Part shown: one piece after another, positions 1 to 7,195 of the stretch | How positions within the stretch are numbered: the first letter of the stretch is position 1 | Layout: every line of letters begins with the position of its first letter | From: an uncultured Treponema sp. | GTDB taxonomy: Bacteria; Spirochaetota; Spirochaetia; Treponematales; Treponemataceae | NCBI GenBank assembly: GCA_905372205.1 | Contig: CAJPOH010000006.1 | Span: forward strand, 1 to 12,034 | Length of the DNA: 12,034 bases | Direction of reading: 5' to 3' | Notes under the pieces: model-generated | Databases searched by the model: none | Told to the model about the DNA's origin: nothing | The model's input: only the letters and a program-made list of their open reading frames with translations | Made by a program: the position numbers and the translations under genes

Positions 1-119
1 TTATTTTTGAATAAAAATACAAACATAAAAATATCCGAGTAAGAAAGTCTCTTGTCTTACACATAAACTCAAAAATAGGGACTAGAATGCCGTTCCTTAT
101 AGTGGGATATTTCTCATTT

Positions 120-128
120 TGTTATAAT
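120..128 (+). promoter_or_regulatory. Extended -10 promoter for the Ig-repeat gene
   Basis: TGTTATAAT at 120-128 is a perfect extended -10 element (TG, one base, then TATAAT). The region 16-18 bp upstream has no good -35 hexamer, which fits an extended -10 promoter. Transcription would begin near 135 and give a leader of about 70 nt before the start at 205. Bases 1-119 show no other feature I can support. Confidence 0.5.
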
Positions 129-204
129 CTTTACTTTGTTAAATTTGGTATCTTAAAAATGATTTATTTGTTTCCTGATTTCATTAATTGTTGAGAGGTC
201 TGTA

Positions 205-3200
205 ATGAAAAAAATTCTTTGTACTCTATTTATTAGTATTTTTGTCGTATTACCAAGCTATCAAGCAAACAAAAACAATGAAGTTTTTAGTCCAGAAGAA
301 ATAAACGCTTGGAAAGAAATTAAAGACATAAAAGAAAAGAAAAAAGGAAAATATAATCTTCTTATCACTGCAGAAGATATCGCAGGAAACGAGGCTACTA
401 GTGTTCCTTTCAACTTATTCATAGATCCAGCTTCTGACCTACCAATAACCAGAATTATCAATCCAACAGATGGTGCCACCATCACAGGCAATATAAACAT
501 AGTGGGTACTTGTGTAGATGACGATGGAGTAGATCATGTAGAAGTATTTATCGATAGTGATGAACAAACAAAAATGGCTAGTGGCAAAGACTTTTGGTCA
601 TATTTTCTTGACACAAAAGATATGTCAGAAGGAATCCACACAATCACTGCTTATGGAGTTGATATAAATGGAGTAAAGGGAATCCCCCATAAAGCATCTT
701 TCAAGTTAAATAGAAAAAAACCTACAACCCATATTACCAATTTTCAAGTTGGTGCTTTAGTTTCGGGTAAATTCACTCTTGAAGGAACTTGTCAAGATGG
801 TAATGGCATCGAAAAATTATTTTACTCTCTTGATGAAGGGAAAACGTTTCAAAGGTTAAAAATATCTCATAACAAAAAAGAAGAACTATGGAATTTTCGT
901 TTGAGTATAAATACTTTGGGTATGGAAGACGGAGCTAAAACTTGTTATTTTCATGCTTTTGATAAGTTAGGTGGAGAGGCTACTTATGCTTTCTTATTTT
1001 TTGTTGACAACACCCCTCCAGAATTAGAGTTTATATACCCTAGTAGCGATGAAGAAATTCGTGGCTCCATTTTTGCTGTGGCAGGCAAAGCTAAGGATGC
1101 AAACAATCTCTCTTCACTAGAATATAGCATAGGACGAAACAAAGGTAGCATGGAATTGATTCCCGGAAATCCTTATTGGGTGAAAGAGTTTGATCTTTCA
1201 AAAGAAAGTTCATCTTCTTATGTTATTACTGTTACGGCAAAAGATAAAGCAGGAAACATCGTAAGAAAAGAAAAAAACATTAAGCTAGATAGATCAAAAG
1301 ATACACCCGTCGTCAATATAACAAATCTTCAACAAGAAGAAAGTACAGATTCTATGGATGAAAATGTAGCAACAGGAGCGAAAGATAAAGAAACATCACT
1401 ATATATTTCAGGCTTTGTTTCAGACCTTTATGGAGTGGAAGATATATATTATAAGGTTGAAGGATACCCTGAACATCACTATAAGTCTGATTTTGGAGCT
1501 TTCAACATAGATTTATCAAACTATGATATAGAAGGAGAAAACACAGTTACCATATATGCCATCAATAAAAAAGGCATTAAAAGCTCCATAACAAAGCAAA
1601 AGGTTTTTGGAAGGAATAAGGGACCTAAAATTAGTTTTTCAGATGGTGAAACTGTAATAAACAAAAAACTCTACACAGGCAAAACTTTTTCTCCACAAGT
1701 TTTACTAAAAGCATTTAAGGGTTTAACAAGTGCTTCATATTCTATAAATGGAGGAGAGGAACAAACTGTCAATGTAAAAACTGGTGCTACAGAACAAAAA
1801 GTTACGCTCTCTCCCATAGAAGCAAAAGATGTTAATGAGATAGTAGAAATTGCTTTTCAGGCGTTAGATTCAGAAGGAATAAAAATGCACCAAAAACTAT
1901 TAGTCTCTTTGCAACTAATAGAAATTCCTACATCCGAAAATGAAGAGCCAGAAAAAGAACTATTTGCATGGGCACATGGAAAAAAAGATAGTGATGGTTC
2001 TGTCTTAATGGACAATGGGGCTACCCTTTCAGCAGGCTTTATTCCCAAACTTAATGAAGAAATTACAGAAGTAAAACTATTAGCTGATGAAGGTCTTTCT
2101 CTACAAGAAGAGAATACATTAAAAATAAAAGCTGTAAGAAGTGGTTTATACAAAAATGTCAGATTCGAAATAAAAACTAATAATTCTTCTTTTACCTCTC
2201 CTAGCTTAAATATCTTGGTTGGGAAGAAAGATATTGCTATAAATTTGAACGCAAATAATCAAGGTTATGTTGTAAAAAATGCTCATAACATGGAAGGTAT
2301 TGTTTTAGCTCAAGATGAAATCAACGAAGTTAAATATATCATTTTTCAAGAAGGTAAAGAAAGAAAAGAAGAAATAATTCAAAGAAAAGCTGGTTCGTTT
2401 AGTAAGATTTTAAATCTGGAAAACTTTGACGAAGGTCTTATTTTAGTTCAAGTAGTTGCAGAAAATGTGAAAGGTAAAAAAGAAAGTATAAATAGGGTTT
2501 TATATAAGATTGTTTCCAATCCAAAAGTAGAGATGGTTTTGCCTCAGGATGAAGATGTTGTCAATGGTACACTTCTAACAGGTTTTAGAGTCTCTAGTCC
2601 ATTACCTACGAGTTTTATACGAGGAGAATATGAAAGCGGTAAAGGAAAAGCTAAGTCGCTTGATGGTGATTCTTTTAAGTACATTGTGATAGGTAGTGCA
2701 GAAGAACCTATTTCACGGGCTATGAAATTTAAATTTACAGATATTGGAGGGAATACATCAAAAGTTGAAGATTATTCCTTTAGCATAGACTCAAAAAACG
2801 ATAGCCCAGTAGTTAAATTGCAATTACCTTTAGATAATGAAATCGTTTTTAACGATTTTGTAGTTTCAGGTATAATTTATGATGATGATGCACCTGCAAA
2901 GATATACTATAAATGGGATGAGGGAGAATATAAAAGTTTAAACGTAGAAAATAGTTTTGCAATTACTGTTCCTATAAGTAGTTTAGAAGACAATGAACAC
3001 ACCATCACTGTCTACGGAGAAGATATCTATGGTGTGAAAGGTGCTACTGTAAAAAAGAAGGTGAGAGTGTCGCGAAACATTCCACAAAATACTGTAGTAG
3101 CCCCTTCATTATTTGAAAGCATTAAAGGCATTGTAAATTTTAGTGGTACTGCAAGCGACAAAAATGGGATAAGTTATGTGGAACTTTCTTTTGATAATGG

Positions 3201-4974
3201 AAATACGTATAATAGAGCAGAAGGTGGAGAAAAGTGGCAATATAGCCTCAACAGTCAAGTTATTGAAGATGGTTCTCATATTGTTTTGGTGAGAGCTTTT
3301 GATAATTATGGTTTATTTGATGTTTTCTCTGTGCTAGTAAATATAGATAATACTCCACCAGATTTAAAGATTTCCTACCCCGCTTCTGGAACAAAAGTTG
3401 ATAATGTTCTTATTGTTTCAGGAAAAATCAAAGATAATATTGCACTTGATTCTGCACAATTGAGAATTAGAAGTTTGGAAGGTGCTTCTGTTCCAAATTC
3501 ACTATCTGAAATTAAGCTTTCGATAGAATCTCTAGTCACTAAAAAGCTCGATGTTTCTTCCCTAAAGGAAGGAAAATATAACTTGAGTTTTAGAGCTGTA
3601 GACAAAGCAAGTAATGTGACAGAGGTTTCATCTAATTTTGAAATTTATAGAACCAAAGATAAAAATAAAGTTGAACTTTTCTATCCTCTTTCGGGTGAGC
3701 ATATTAATGGTGAATTCAATATTTATGGTAAAATTTTACAAGGTGAAGAAATAGAAAAGGCTTCTCTTTTTATTGATGGAAAAGAAGTAAAATCAGCTGA
3801 AGTTTCTAAAACTGGTTTTGTTGTCTTTCGTTTTTCTAGCGAAGAACTAGCAGATGGAACACACAAAATATTAATTCGAGCAAGAGGTGCTAGCAACGTT
3901 GAATATACTTCAACAGAAAACACTATCTTTTATTCAGCCGAGGGAGCTTGGATAACAATTGATGAATTGAATATGGGGGATTTTGCTTTTAATCGTCCAT
4001 ATATAAAAGGACGTGCAGGCTATAGTGTTGTAAGAAAAGAAATTACTGCTGATAAAGTGAATAATACCGAAGTTGATAATGAAAAAAAACCTAATGATGA
4101 AGAAAAGAAAAATTTAGGAGTTGCTAGAGTTGAGTTAAGTCTTGATAATGGACTCAATTTTACTACAATTTCTAAAAATAAAAATTGGAAGTATAGAATT
4201 GAAACAGGCAATTTAGCAGAAGGTGAGCATTTTTTCCTCTTTAGAGCAATAATGAAAAATGGCGATGTGGCTCTTTGCAGAACTTTAGTAAAAGTGGATA
4301 AAACATTACCTGAAATAACAGTGATTTCTCCTGTAGAAGGAATGAAGTACAATGATAAGATTGAATTTATCGGTTTAGCTCAAGATGATACAGAACTTAA
4401 AAATGTCAAAATTGAATTACGTAAGGGAGACAAGTTTTTTTATGGTGTGCCAAAATTCATTCAAGGTTTGCATTTTGAGCTAGGCTTTTGGGGCGCATCT
4501 TTATGGAATATGGGTATTGGTTTAAGCTTTTTTGACCAAAATGTGAAGCTACAATTGCACTATGGACAATTCACACAAGGGCAAAGAAATGTAGTCTTGA
4601 AAGAGAGAGCGGACCTTGTTCGCTATGGTGGGCATATACTTTCTATGAAAATCTTAGCAAATGTCTTTTCTTATGGATTTGGCTATCATTTCCCTGATGC
4701 CACACCTTTATACATGGCAGCAGCTCTTGGTGCCCAATTTTCTCTTTTCACTGAAACACAAAGTGGACGTCCTCAAGTGCTTTCGAGTTTGTTAATGCAA
4801 TTTGAATTCCCTAGAATTAAACTACCTAAGGGAAAATATTTTAGAAGCTTCTCTTTCTTTACAGAAGGGCAACTATGGTTTGTTCCAACTGATGTATCTT
4901 CAAAAAATGCTAAATCTACAATTCAATCTGTTGTTCCCCATTTAGCTTGTGGTATTAGAGTTGATGTGTTTTAG
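205..4974 (+). CDS. Large exported protein of bacterial Ig-like repeats with C-terminal barrel-like domain
   Basis: The 1589-residue product starts with a signal peptide: Lys2-Lys3, hydrophobic stretch about 4-16, likely cleavage near Ala21. GAGAGG at 193-198 is a well-placed ribosome site. Most of the rest is beta-rich Ig-like modules with recurring signatures such as DDDGVDHVEVFID, the segment ending in DNTPP (268-272 and 1048-1052), and HTIT-YG-DI-GVKG. A three-module block at about 79-366 recurs at about 866-1152. Residues 370-865 are more diverged modules. A third partial copy near 1246-1395 is interrupted by a charged stretch (1275-1303). Residues 1411-1589 differ: aromatic and glycine-rich, alternating like an outer-membrane barrel, ending in Phe. 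Similar Ig-repeat proteins with such a C-terminus occur in Treponema (from memory). The likely location is periplasmic or surface, with a binding or structural role; no catalytic motif is visible. The signal peptide leads into what looks like only the end of an Ig module (47-78). Confidence 0.85.
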   Translation: MKKILCTLFISIFVVLPSYQANKNNEVFSPEEINAWKEIKDIKEKKKGKYNLLITAEDIAGNEATSVPFNLFIDPASDLPITRIINPTDGATITGNINIVGTCVDDDGVDHVEVFIDSDEQTKMASGKDFWSYFLDTKDMSEGIHTITAYGVDINGVKGIPHKASFKLNRKKPTTHITNFQVGALVSGKFTLEGTCQDGNGIEKLFYSLDEGKTFQRLKISHNKKEELWNFRLSINTLGMEDGAKTCYFHAFDKLGGEATYAFLFFVDNTPPELEFIYPSSDEEIRGSIFAVAGKAKDANNLSSLEYSIGRNKGSMELIPGNPYWVKEFDLSKESSSSYVITVTAKDKAGNIVRKEKNIKLDRSKDTPVVNITNLQQEESTDSMDENVATGAKDKETSLYISGFVSDLYGVEDIYYKVEGYPEHHYKSDFGAFNIDLSNYDIEGENTVTIYAINKKGIKSSITKQKVFGRNKGPKISFSDGETVINKKLYTGKTFSPQVLLKAFKGLTSASYSINGGEEQTVNVKTGATEQKVTLSPIEAKDVNEIVEIAFQALDSEGIKMHQKLLVSLQLIEIPTSENEEPEKELFAWAHGKKDSDGSVLMDNGATLSAGFIPKLNEEITEVKLLADEGLSLQEENTLKIKAVRSGLYKNVRFEIKTNNSSFTSPSLNILVGKKDIAINLNANNQGYVVKNAHNMEGIVLAQDEINEVKYIIFQEGKERKEEIIQRKAGSFSKILNLENFDEGLILVQVVAENVKGKKESINRVLYKIVSNPKVEMVLPQDEDVVNGTLLTGFRVSSPLPTSFIRGEYESGKGKAKSLDGDSFKYIVIGSAEEPISRAMKFKFTDIGGNTSKVEDYSFSIDSKNDSPVVKLQLPLDNEIVFNDFVVSGIIYDDDAPAKIYYKWDEGEYKSLNVENSFAITVPISSLEDNEHTITVYGEDIYGVKGATVKKKVRVSRNIPQNTVVAPSLFESIKGIVNFSGTASDKNGISYVELSFDNGNTYNRAEGGEKWQYSLNSQVIEDGSHIVLVRAFDNYGLFDVFSVLVNIDNTPPDLKISYPASGTKVDNVLIVSGKIKDNIALDSAQLRIRSLEGASVPNSLSEIKLSIESLVTKKLDVSSLKEGKYNLSFRAVDKASNVTEVSSNFEIYRTKDKNKVELFYPLSGEHINGEFNIYGKILQGEEIEKASLFIDGKEVKSAEVSKTGFVVFRFSSEELADGTHKILIRARGASNVEYTSTENTIFYSAEGAWITIDELNMGDFAFNRPYIKGRAGYSVVRKEITADKVNNTEVDNEKKPNDEEKKNLGVARVELSLDNGLNFTTISKNKNWKYRIETGNLAEGEHFFLFRAIMKNGDVALCRTLVKVDKTLPEITVISPVEGMKYNDKIEFIGLAQDDTELKNVKIELRKGDKFFYGVPKFIQGLHFELGFWGASLWNMGIGLSFFDQNVKLQLHYGQFTQGQRNVVLKERADLVRYGGHILSMKILANVFSYGFGYHFPDATPLYMAAALGAQFSLFTETQSGRPQVLSSLLMQFEFPRIKLPKGKYFRSFSFFTEGQLWFVPTDVSSKNAKSTIQSVVPHLACGIRVDVF

Positions 4975-4990
4975 AATATGGACTGTGATT

Positions 4991-5028
4991 AAGCTATCCC
5001 AACAAAACTATTTTTGTTGGGATAGCTT
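4991..5028. terminator. Bidirectional hairpin terminator between convergent genes
   Basis: A perfect 17-bp stem (4991-5007 with 5012-5028) closes a 4-base loop, 17 nt after the stop of the Ig-repeat gene. The T-run after it is short on both strands, so termination relies mostly on the long stem. It lies between convergent genes and probably serves both. Confidence 0.75.
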
Positions 5029-5041
5029 TGCATCTTAATGA

Positions 5042-5122
5042 AACGCTGATCAAAGCTAGGCTACCGCCAGCGATAGCTACTAGGCGGAGCATTTAATCAG
5101 CGTTAGCCTAGTAGCTGTCGCT
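5042..5122. repeat. GC-richer dyad element with alternative pairings
   Basis: Several inverted repeats interlock here. AACGCTGAT (5042-5050) pairs with ATCAGCGTT (5096-5104). CTAGGCTA (5056-5063) pairs with TAGCCTAG (5104-5111). CCGCC (5064-5068) pairs with GGCGG (5083-5087). A 17-bp arm at 5069-5085 pairs with 5106-5122 with one mismatch. The pairings compete, so two folds are possible. The 90 bases 5041-5130 hold 45 G or C, well above the flanks. No reading frame is convincing. It looks like a dispersed intergenic repeat or a structured RNA segment. Confidence 0.5.
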
Positions 5123-5126
5123 CTCA

Positions 5127-5193
5127 CTTTCTCAAGTTGCCATAAGTTACGGTTGGATAGCAACTTATCGACTTGAAAAGCTCGAAGAGAAAG
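5127..5193. other. Nested hairpin downstream of lepB
   Basis: Three nested pairings are visible: CTTTCTC (5127-5133) with GAGAAAG (5187-5193), TCAAGT (5132-5137) with ACTTGA (5171-5176), and ATAAGTT (5142-5148) with AACTTAT (5162-5168). The outer two overlap by two bases. It lies 32 nt beyond the lepB stop on the minus strand and could be a structured 3' end of that transcript, or a small RNA. No T-run follows. Confidence 0.35.
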
Positions 5194-5224
5194 GTTAAGG
5201 ATTCAAAAGCTTCTTTGCTAATAG

Positions 5225-6907
5225 CTACTTCACAATCCCCATCCTTGCTGTTGGCCAAAAGATTAGATTTGCAGTGCCTAGCATTCTATCTTCTTTTATG
5301 TATTTAGGAGAAATATTTGTTAAATATTTAATTGAAAATGGATCATACTTATCAACTTCTGTTTTATAGATGTTGTAGCCGTGCCTCATATCCGTGGAGT
5401 TGAAACGATTGTCTCCCATCATAAAAAAACAACCTTCAGGAATATATTCTTCTTCACCTTTAGGAAATTCATCCATGTTGCGTTGACCAGAAAGTGCAAG
5501 ATAATAATAATAACTTTTTAGCTCATTCAAAAAATTTAGACGCTCTTCATCACTCAGTAGCTCAGAAGGTGTTATATTTTGTTTTAATAGCTCTACATCT
5601 TTTAATAAGAGACGACCCACAGCTAGTTTAATCAATGCGTTAAATTGTGCAAACCTTTTTTCATACAAAGAAGATTCTACATTAGGCGATTCCCAATGAG
5701 ATGCCCAATCTGTCATAAAGGCTGAAAACCACATCAAACTACCATTAGTTGTTAATATTTTTGAGGCAATTTCTATATCTTTTGAGATAATCTCATCCAG
5801 TAAAAGTTCATCATTCTTAAGAATTTCTTCCATTTTGAATGTACTATCAGGAATATTTTTAAGTTTTTCCATCTTTTCAACAATTTCTTTTGCTTCTTTC
5901 ATTGCTTGATAAAAATTCAAGTTTTTACGAGTTGCTTCTATAGATTCAAGCATACTCAATACCTGATTTCCAACTTTTGTATCTTTTACATATTTTAATT
6001 CAGACTTAGGTAAACTTTCTAAATTCCAAACAGCATAAGATTTTTCATCTTGCACTTGCCAATCTTTCATTCCTGCCTTCTTTATGTATAGAACACCATC
6101 TACCAACATCAATTTTTCGTGTTCACATGCAACAATACGTTTAACTAATGGGTCTGTTTTGATTTTTCCATTGCTATCAACATTGATATTGACCATAGTT
6201 AAAGTGAGAAGTTGAATTAATTGAGATGTGAAAAACTTTAAATCATTGTTTGCATCAGAAGCATAGTTTGGATTTCGAACAATCACAACATCTCCTCTCT
6301 TATATTTTCTAGCTTGAGGAAATCTAAAAGCAGAAAGCGGAAAAGTAGGACCTGCTGTACATTTCACTCCTATAACCCTATCACCAATCATAAAAGTTGG
6401 AACCATAGATTCTGAGGGAATTAGATATAGTTGAAATATAAAAAATTGCAATAAAAGCACTATGCAAGCAGCCTGACATATTGCATCAAGCCAATCAACC
6501 AGCACAAACAACACGCCTGATTTCTTTTCTTTCTTAAAAAGTTCTGGATATTGTTTTTTTACCACATTTTTTCGAAGCAAAAACAATATAACAATTGTGC
6601 ATATAGTCATAATAAGCCAAAGTATTGCTAAAAATGCATCTAAAGCATAAGAAGGTAATGCAAAAACACCTGAAATAATAAAAAATGCCACACAAACCAA
6701 TGGTAAGTATTCTAACATTTTTTTAACTATGAAATACTTAACATACTTCTTTTTGAAAATATAAAGAAAAGAGAAAAAAGTTAAAGAAGCTGTAAAAGAG
6801 AATGCCAAAATAAAAGCAAGAATAGTTAAAAAGCCACCACCCTTAAAAAGCAAAAAAATAGAAAAAATGTTTGCGAAAATACAAATAATCGAGAAAAAAA
6901 CAGTCAC
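5225..6907 (-). CDS. lepB: Signal peptidase I, enlarged
   Basis: LepB cleaves signal peptides from exported proteins at the outer face of the inner membrane using a Ser-Lys dyad. Numbered from the longest frame (ATG at 6937), hydrophobic segments lie at about 10-32, 38-60, 79-97, 101-121 and 143-172, more than the usual one or two. The family boxes follow: PSESMVPT with nucleophile Ser177, GDRVIGVK (185-192), KRGDVVIV (213-220), VKRIVA with general base Lys266, and GDNRFNSTDMR (508-518). The last has Phe where the family usually has Asp after GDNR, but it keeps the later Asp516. About 205 residues (290-497), charged and probably helical, are inserted between the Lys box and GDNR. I prefer the GTG start at 6907: GGGAGG lies six bases upstream, whereas the ATG at 6937 has no ribosome site and directly abuts a predicted -10. 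Single gene, convergent with the Ig-repeat gene. Confidence 0.88.
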   Translation of the reverse strand: MTVFFSIICIFANIFSIFLLFKGGGFLTILAFILAFSFTASLTFFSFLYIFKKKYVKYFIVKKMLEYLPLVCVAFFIISGVFALPSYALDAFLAILWLIMTICTIVILFLLRKNVVKKQYPELFKKEKKSGVLFVLVDWLDAICQAACIVLLLQFFIFQLYLIPSESMVPTFMIGDRVIGVKCTAGPTFPLSAFRFPQARKYKRGDVVIVRNPNYASDANNDLKFFTSQLIQLLTLTMVNINVDSNGKIKTDPLVKRIVACEHEKLMLVDGVLYIKKAGMKDWQVQDEKSYAVWNLESLPKSELKYVKDTKVGNQVLSMLESIEATRKNLNFYQAMKEAKEIVEKMEKLKNIPDSTFKMEEILKNDELLLDEIISKDIEIASKILTTNGSLMWFSAFMTDWASHWESPNVESSLYEKRFAQFNALIKLAVGRLLLKDVELLKQNITPSELLSDEERLNFLNELKSYYYYLALSGQRNMDEFPKGEEEYIPEGCFFMMGDNRFNSTDMRHGYNIYKTEVDKYDPFSIKYLTNISPKYIKEDRMLGTANLIFWPTARMGIVK

Positions 6908-6937
6908 AAAAAGCCTCCCTAAACTACCGAACAACAT

Positions 6938-6966
6938 ATTTTACATATAAATTGAAAATGCAACAA
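6938..6966 (-). promoter_or_regulatory. Promoter of lepB
   Basis: On the minus strand, TTGTTG (6961-6966), a 17-bp spacer and TAAAAT (6938-6943) form a sigma-70-type promoter. Transcription would start near 6931, inside the longest reading frame. This gives a leader of about 24 nt to the GTG start at 6907 and leaves the ATG at 6937 untranscribed. Confidence 0.5.
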
Positions 6967-6981
6967 TAGGCAAATTGCATT
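6957..6981. promoter_or_regulatory. Inverted repeat over the lepB -35, possible operator
   Basis: AATGCAA (6957-6963) and TTGCATT (6975-6981) are perfect 7-bp arms 11 bp apart. They cover the predicted -35 hexamer. The size and spacing suit a dimeric repressor, but no regulator family is recognised and chance is possible in AT-rich DNA. Confidence 0.25.
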
Positions 6982-7005
6982 CGTTAAGATAGCGTAGAAT
7001 AAAGT

Positions 7006-7167
7006 TCAGATTTGATATAAGTAACCTTCAAAGATTGATTTAGTTGTAGTAACAAATATGGATGCATTCCAATAAAGCTCTGCATTAATCCCCTCGAGCT
7101 CTTTAGAATTGGCAGGTGATTCGCTAGTAGCCACTATATTTAATTCATGAAATGCCCTACTTCCCTT
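7006..7167 (-). pseudogene. Possible 3' remnant of an unidentified gene
   Basis: Between gatB and lepB one minus-strand frame stays open for 53 codons, from just after a TAG (7168-7170) to a TGA (7006-7008). The residue mix looks protein-like, including SESPANSKELEGINAEL and NASIFVTTTKSIFEGYLYQI, with balanced charge and hydrophobicity. No ATG with a ribosome site opens it; the only plausible start is a GTG at 7132-7134 without a Shine-Dalgarno. I read it as the tail of a decayed gene, though a small real gene or a chance frame cannot be excluded. The family is not recognised. Confidence 0.25.
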
Positions 7168-7195
7168 CTAACAATGAAATATTAGATATCATCCT

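Noticed and set aside
39..60. GTAAGA / TCTTAC inverted repeat as a terminator
   Set aside because: Only a 6-bp stem with a 10-base loop and no T-run.
1..124. Minus-strand frame open from about 124 to the left edge (41 codons)
   Set aside because: No start codon with a ribosome site and no recognisable sequence; openness of this length is plausible by chance.
4020..4352. 110-codon reverse frame inside the Ig-repeat gene
   Set aside because: Shadow of the Glu/Lys-rich forward frame; Ser/Leu/Phe-rich product with no start signal.
5041..5193. tRNA gene
   Set aside because: The region is dyad-rich, but no cloverleaf, T-loop (GTTCRA) or acceptor stem can be drawn.
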